NCBI GenBank assembly: GCA_025201805.1
Contig: MU619241.1
Coordinates: forward strand, 316,002-336,160
Length of the DNA: 20,159 nt
Reading direction: 5' to 3'
DNA from: Parasitella parasitica
Lineage: Eukaryota > Mucoromycota > Mucoromycetes > Mucorales > Mucoraceae
The notes below the pieces were generated by a model that was not told the DNA's origin, made no database searches, and saw only the letters and a program-made list of their open reading frames with translations. The first letter of the stretch is position 1, and every line of letters begins with the position of its first letter. Positions 16,121-20,159 of this stretch are shown here, one piece after another. The translations under genes were made by a program, and so were the position numbers.

Positions 16121-19100
16121 ATGAATGAAAATCCAAAAAGACGACGACCTGAAAATGCAGATCATTCATCTGATCCAGTGTTATCTTCACTATCAACGTC
16201 TCCCGAGTCATACTTTACAGAGGGAGCTTATTCTCGGCAAACACTCACACATCAGCCAAATCCAGAATTGGAAAGATCTTCGCCAGGAATAAGTGAGATC
16301 GACGTTATTTTAGACGATGGAACAATACAAAAGCGAGCCGTCTCGTTATCAACATTATCAGATGAAGAGAGTCAGCAACAGTGCAGACCAGATAGTCCAA
16401 GAAAACGTAGACGTAACAGGTAAATGTTATTCTTGCAAGTGATTTCAAATTCTGAATTTTTTTCCCATTGTTCTGTAGTTCAGTTGACATAAATCATCTT
16501 ATAAGTGATACAACGCCGTTATTAAAATCTCGCAAGGTCGCCTATCAGAATTATGAACACTATCAAGGATATGCTTCCTCATCCTGCGGCGATTCCTCCA
16601 CTTCAGACGATGACTCGGACGAGCCCTTTTTCCCTGTTCAAACAACTTCTTCAAAACGCAGATCACATCATGTCATCGAAGATGATGAAAACTCTGCTGG
16701 TTTCGCAAGGCAAACTTATTCAACCATCCGCAGCCTTTGGGCCGCTTGTAAATTCACTCCTCGTCAACGACTTGTCCTCAAATGCAGCTTTGCTTACTTT
16801 CTAGGCTCACTATTTACATTTGTACCCGCTCTCAATGCGCTCATTGGCAACAATCATGTGTCTAGTCATTTAGTCGCTACTGCAACCGTTTTCTTTAATC
16901 CAGCCAAATCTCTAGGCGGTATGGTAGAGGCTGCTGCTTATGGCTGGGGATATGTGTTCTTTGCTGTATGTGTTTGTCTGGGATCGATGGTTACTGCAGA
17001 TTTCTTTGTCGATCGAGATCATTATTTGGTAGCACATTCAATTTCATTGTTTTTTTGGTTATCTGGTGCCACGTTCATTGTCTCTTTCCTCAAAGCGCAT
17101 TGGAACAAACCTCCTGTATCCAGTGCATCTAGTCTATGCTTCATTACCATATTTATCATCATCGTCCGGGAAGGCTCTTTTAATCGTGGTGATTTCGATA
17201 CAACCCGCATTCAGCAGATCACAACAGCTGTGGCTACGGGCACTTTGATTACAGTTGCTTGCTGTGTTATTTTCTGGCCTATATCTGCTGCCAAAAAGCT
17301 CAAAAAAGATCTTGACGCAACATTGGCCTCCTATCGTATACTTCTCAAGCTGCTTACAAAGACGTTTCTACTGGATGACGACCTCCCAGAATTCAGAGCA
17401 AATCGTATTCTGCAGACAGCCATTGAATCACATCAAGCTAGTTTTACAGCACTTCAAAAATCATTAAAAGAGGCAAGGTTAGAAACTGTATGGAATAGTG
17501 AAGTACGTGGTCGAGGGCCAGAATACGATGCTGTCATTAAAAGCATGCAACGACTTGCTCAGCATATGGGGGGTTTACGAAGTAGTTGTGGCATTCAATT
17601 CGAAGTTATGGGCAGCGAAGCAACAAAAAAATACAAAGAAATGTCGCGCAAACGAAAAAAAGAGAAGGCTAAGCAAAAGGGTCCGTTTTCAGCTGCATCT
17701 GCTGCAATTTTCGGCACCAAAAACAATTCATTCACCGGTGAAAGACGACGCAGTTCTATCAAGAAATCCCAATCGCTTGCCCCTGAAGCCGTCAATGATA
17801 CAAATTGGAATGTCAGAGCAGGTTACCGTCGTAGAAAATTGCAGGATGAAATACGTAAGCACCGTTCATCTTTGTCTAGGTCCGATGATCAATTCAACGA
17901 CTATCAGCAAAACAATAAGCCATCAACATCGTTCTCTGAAACTGCATCTTTCAATGACACGACTCCTCTTGAAACAACTAAAGACGATAGTGCTTCCCTG
18001 ATCAACTTTATTCAAACTATACGTCCCCCACTGAAATCCTTTGCCTTTACCTGTAAACGAACATTATTCCATTTGCAAACAAGTTTTTCCACTTCCAATT
18101 CAACCCTCAAATGGCTCCCTCGCATGGGTTGTAGACGTAATCCTTCTTTCGCTGTATTAAAAGCCAATTTGAAGAAGGCTATCATCTTGTTCGAAACCGC
18201 TCAAAAGCAAGCTATACAAACACTGTACCAATCTCGCGTTGATTATATTGCTAGCTCAACTCCAGAGAACGCTAATGTTGAATCCGAAGCTATAGGATGT
18301 GTATTAGGTGAAGAAGTCATTTTAGTTTATTTTTACGTTTTCAACATGATTGAATTCGCTCGTGAATTAATTACTTTGGTCGATGCTGTCGAAAAACTGA
18401 ATGAAGCTGGTAAGAGAAAAGTGGGTGTCTGGGCTTCTATCAAAAACAGTTGGAATGCCAGAAAGGACCGCAGTAGCATCAAAGACATTGGCAAGCAACA
18501 ACATTACCATCACCTTTATATTACGCCATTTGTGCCCAACCAACGCAACACATTCAATACATTACATACACCAGAACCTAAAACTAAATGGAGACGCTTC
18601 TTCATTCGCTTATGGCAAGCATTCTCTCTTTTCAAATCACAAAAGATCCGTTACGCTATCAAATCTACTGTTGCCACCATCATCTTAGCCTTGCCGGCAT
18701 TTTTGGAACCTTCAAAAGACTTTTTTCGTACCTACCGCATGGAATGGGCTTTGATTACATTGATGGTTGTCATGACACCTACTGTAGGCGGCACCAACCT
18801 TGTAGCTATATACCGTGTTTTCTCTACTGTTTTAGGCTGTTATGTTGCTATGGCATTCTATATGATGTTCCCTGGGAATGCTTATGTTTTACCTATCCTG
18901 ACATGGATGTTCTCTATTCCCAACTTTTACCTCATCTTGAACCATAAGCATGGTAAATTTGGTCAGTTCACTTTATTGGCATACAACTTGGTGATGCTTA
19001 ACAAATACAATGATCGTGATACCAACGAAGTTGAAGTATGGGTATTAGCGAATAGACGTTGCTTTGCCATCTTGGTAGGCGTCGTCCTTGGTTTGGTGGT

Positions 19101-19994
19101 AACTGCTTATATATGGCCTTACGAGGCACGTGTAGAACTTCGAAAGGGGCTGTCTGACTTCTTGCTGCGTCTAGCTTGGTTGTATCAGAAATTGGTCTCT
19201 ATTTATGCTGATTATCCTCTCAAAAATCGTGGTATTGGTTTTCAGCATCAACACCAACAGTATCCTATCAATTTTATGGAAGTTGGACCAGATGCTTCTG
19301 AGACTCAAGTGCTGACATTCGAGGCCCAACGTCGCATAGCGACTCAATCGTTTATGGATTTGGAATTAGGTCTACAGCGTGCATTGCTAGATCTTCAAGC
19401 ATTATTATCACAAACTCCCAATGAACCACGCCTTAAGGGTTCTTTTCCATTAGACACATACCGTACCATGCTGACTTCATGTCAGAATATTGTAGATAGG
19501 TTTGTATCTATGAGAACTGTTATGCTTAGAGATGCTTGGTACGATGAAATCCAGCATAATTTTATGACAACTGTTGCTCATGAACGTAAAGAGATGGTTG
19601 GAAACGTGTTGCTTTATTTTTACCTTCTGGCTTCTGCTCTGCGATTGAAAACCCCAATGCCTCCCTACTTCCCTCCCGCCCGTAAAGCTTGGAAATCTCT
19701 CTTGGATCAACTATGCGAAATGCCCATTGCAAAATCTAAAAAGTTATTGGAGCAAGATAATGTATACGTATTTTATTATGCATACGTTACATTAATGGAA
19801 GATATCATTCGAGAACTGGATAAGGTAATAATTTTCATAAATGCGATCGACTCAATGACTTATCAACACTAAAATATTCCATTTTTCTTTTCTTTTAGCT
19901 GGGGAATAACATGACTCTATTGTTTGGTTCCATTGTGCCTCAAGATCAATGGGAGCTTTTATTTGATGAAGAAGAACAGTTGTCCACTAATTGA
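16121..19994 (+). CDS. Bre4-like membrane protein (ArAE_2/DUF2421, FUSC-type transporter family)
   Basis: Three exons (16121-16419, 16479-19824, 19899-19994) with introns of 59 and 74 nt give 1246 aa. The hydrophilic N-terminus holds basic clusters (PKRRRPE; RKRRRNR at the exon 1 end) and D110-TTP-L114-L115, an acidic dileucine motif. A first membrane domain (about 196-370) starts at RLVLKCSFAYFLG and ends at VIFWPISAAKK, as in the fungal six-TM N-terminal ArAE_2 domain. A long charged cytosolic middle (about 376-815) follows, then a second domain (about 820-990) with WALITLMVVMTPTVGGTN and YIWPYEARVELRKGL, typical of fusaric-acid-resistance-like proteins. The helical tail matches DUF2421. 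Yeast Bre4 (about 1125 aa) affects brefeldin A sensitivity and endomembrane function; the substrate is unknown. The last exon supplies LGNNMTLLFGS; reading into intron 2 would instead stop shortly. In-frame sequence before 16121 has no ATG. Confidence 0.9.
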
Positions 19995-20049
19995 ATCACA
20001 TGCCATATAAATAAAAAAAACATTTCATAAAATAAGGCTATAAAAAGAA

Positions 20050-20106
20050 TTACAAATCATGAATATCAATATCAGATATTTGCTCATAACTTGTGCTAAA
20101 ATCACC
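20050..20106 (-). CDS. possible terminal exon of a convergent gene (partial)
   Basis: On the minus strand, a TTCTAG acceptor at 20107-20112 is followed by an open frame GDFSTSYEQISDIDIHDL and TAA (20052-20050). A branch-like GCTAAG lies about 25-30 bases before the acceptor. The composition is protein-like and the position, 55 bp past the Bre4-like stop, suits a convergent gene end. The evidence is short and may be chance; the rest of any gene would lie beyond the window. Confidence 0.3.
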   Translation of the reverse strand, partial: GDFSTSYEQISDIDIHDL

Positions 20107-20159
20107 CTAGAACCGAGACCTAACTTGGAAAACTTAGCATTGACTTGGCGCTATCTGGC

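Noticed and set aside
17498-18001. 167-codon plus-strand open frame
   Set aside because: It is a shadow frame inside the long Bre4-like exon, which carries the conserved domains.
1-20159. CRISPR array, bacterial operon features or rRNA
   Set aside because: No regularly spaced repeats and no rRNA-like sequence were seen; introns and gene families are fungal, so bacterial systems are not expected.

Overview
The window looks like nuclear DNA of an early-diverging fungus, most likely Mucoromycota (Mucorales-type). The base composition is AT-rich. Introns are very short (47-76 nt) with GT..AG ends, often with a CTAAC-like branch site. The gene set is fungal: an Avt3/4-type vacuolar amino-acid transporter, a Vma22 V-ATPase assembly factor, an Shr3 permease chaperone and a Bre4/DUF2421 membrane protein. 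All assignments come from reading the sequence; no database search was run, and exon borders were deduced from frame, splice signals and family continuity.

Left part (1-9839): the first 53 bases are probably the 3' end of a plus-strand gene. About 2.4 kb without a convincing gene follows (a 23-A tract and a possible decayed minus-strand coding region). Then come two minus-strand genes: a 200-aa orphan with a C-terminal MIT-like helical region (2440-3042), and a two-exon secreted, probably GPI-anchored, zincin-like metallopeptidase of 697 aa (3572-5713). A 1.06-kb intergenic region separates the latter from a divergent plus-strand 231-aa basic, Ser/Pro-rich orphan (6769-7464). A 2.4-kb gene-poor, AT-rich stretch follows (7465-9839).

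Right part (9840-20159) is gene-dense. A six-exon AVT3-like transporter (9840-11845) is followed after 169 bp by the first of two small, tandem HABP4/PAI-RBP1-like RNA-binding protein genes (12015-12309 and 13526-13867), which share an intron at the same position and phase. On the minus strand lie a four-exon VMA22/CCDC115 gene (13984-14798) and a five-exon SHR3 gene (14943-15837). SHR3 shares a 283-bp bidirectional promoter with a three-exon, 1246-aa Bre4-like transporter (16121-19994). The last ~110 bases may hold the terminal exon of a convergent minus-strand gene.

How the genes fit together: four right-half genes concern the endomembrane system. Shr3 would help amino-acid permeases leave the ER, Vma22 would help assemble the V-ATPase that acidifies the vacuole, and the AVT3-like protein would use that system to move amino acids across the vacuolar membrane. 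The Bre4-like protein belongs to a family linked to ER/Golgi/vacuole function. Whether this neighbourhood is conserved or chance cannot be told from one window.
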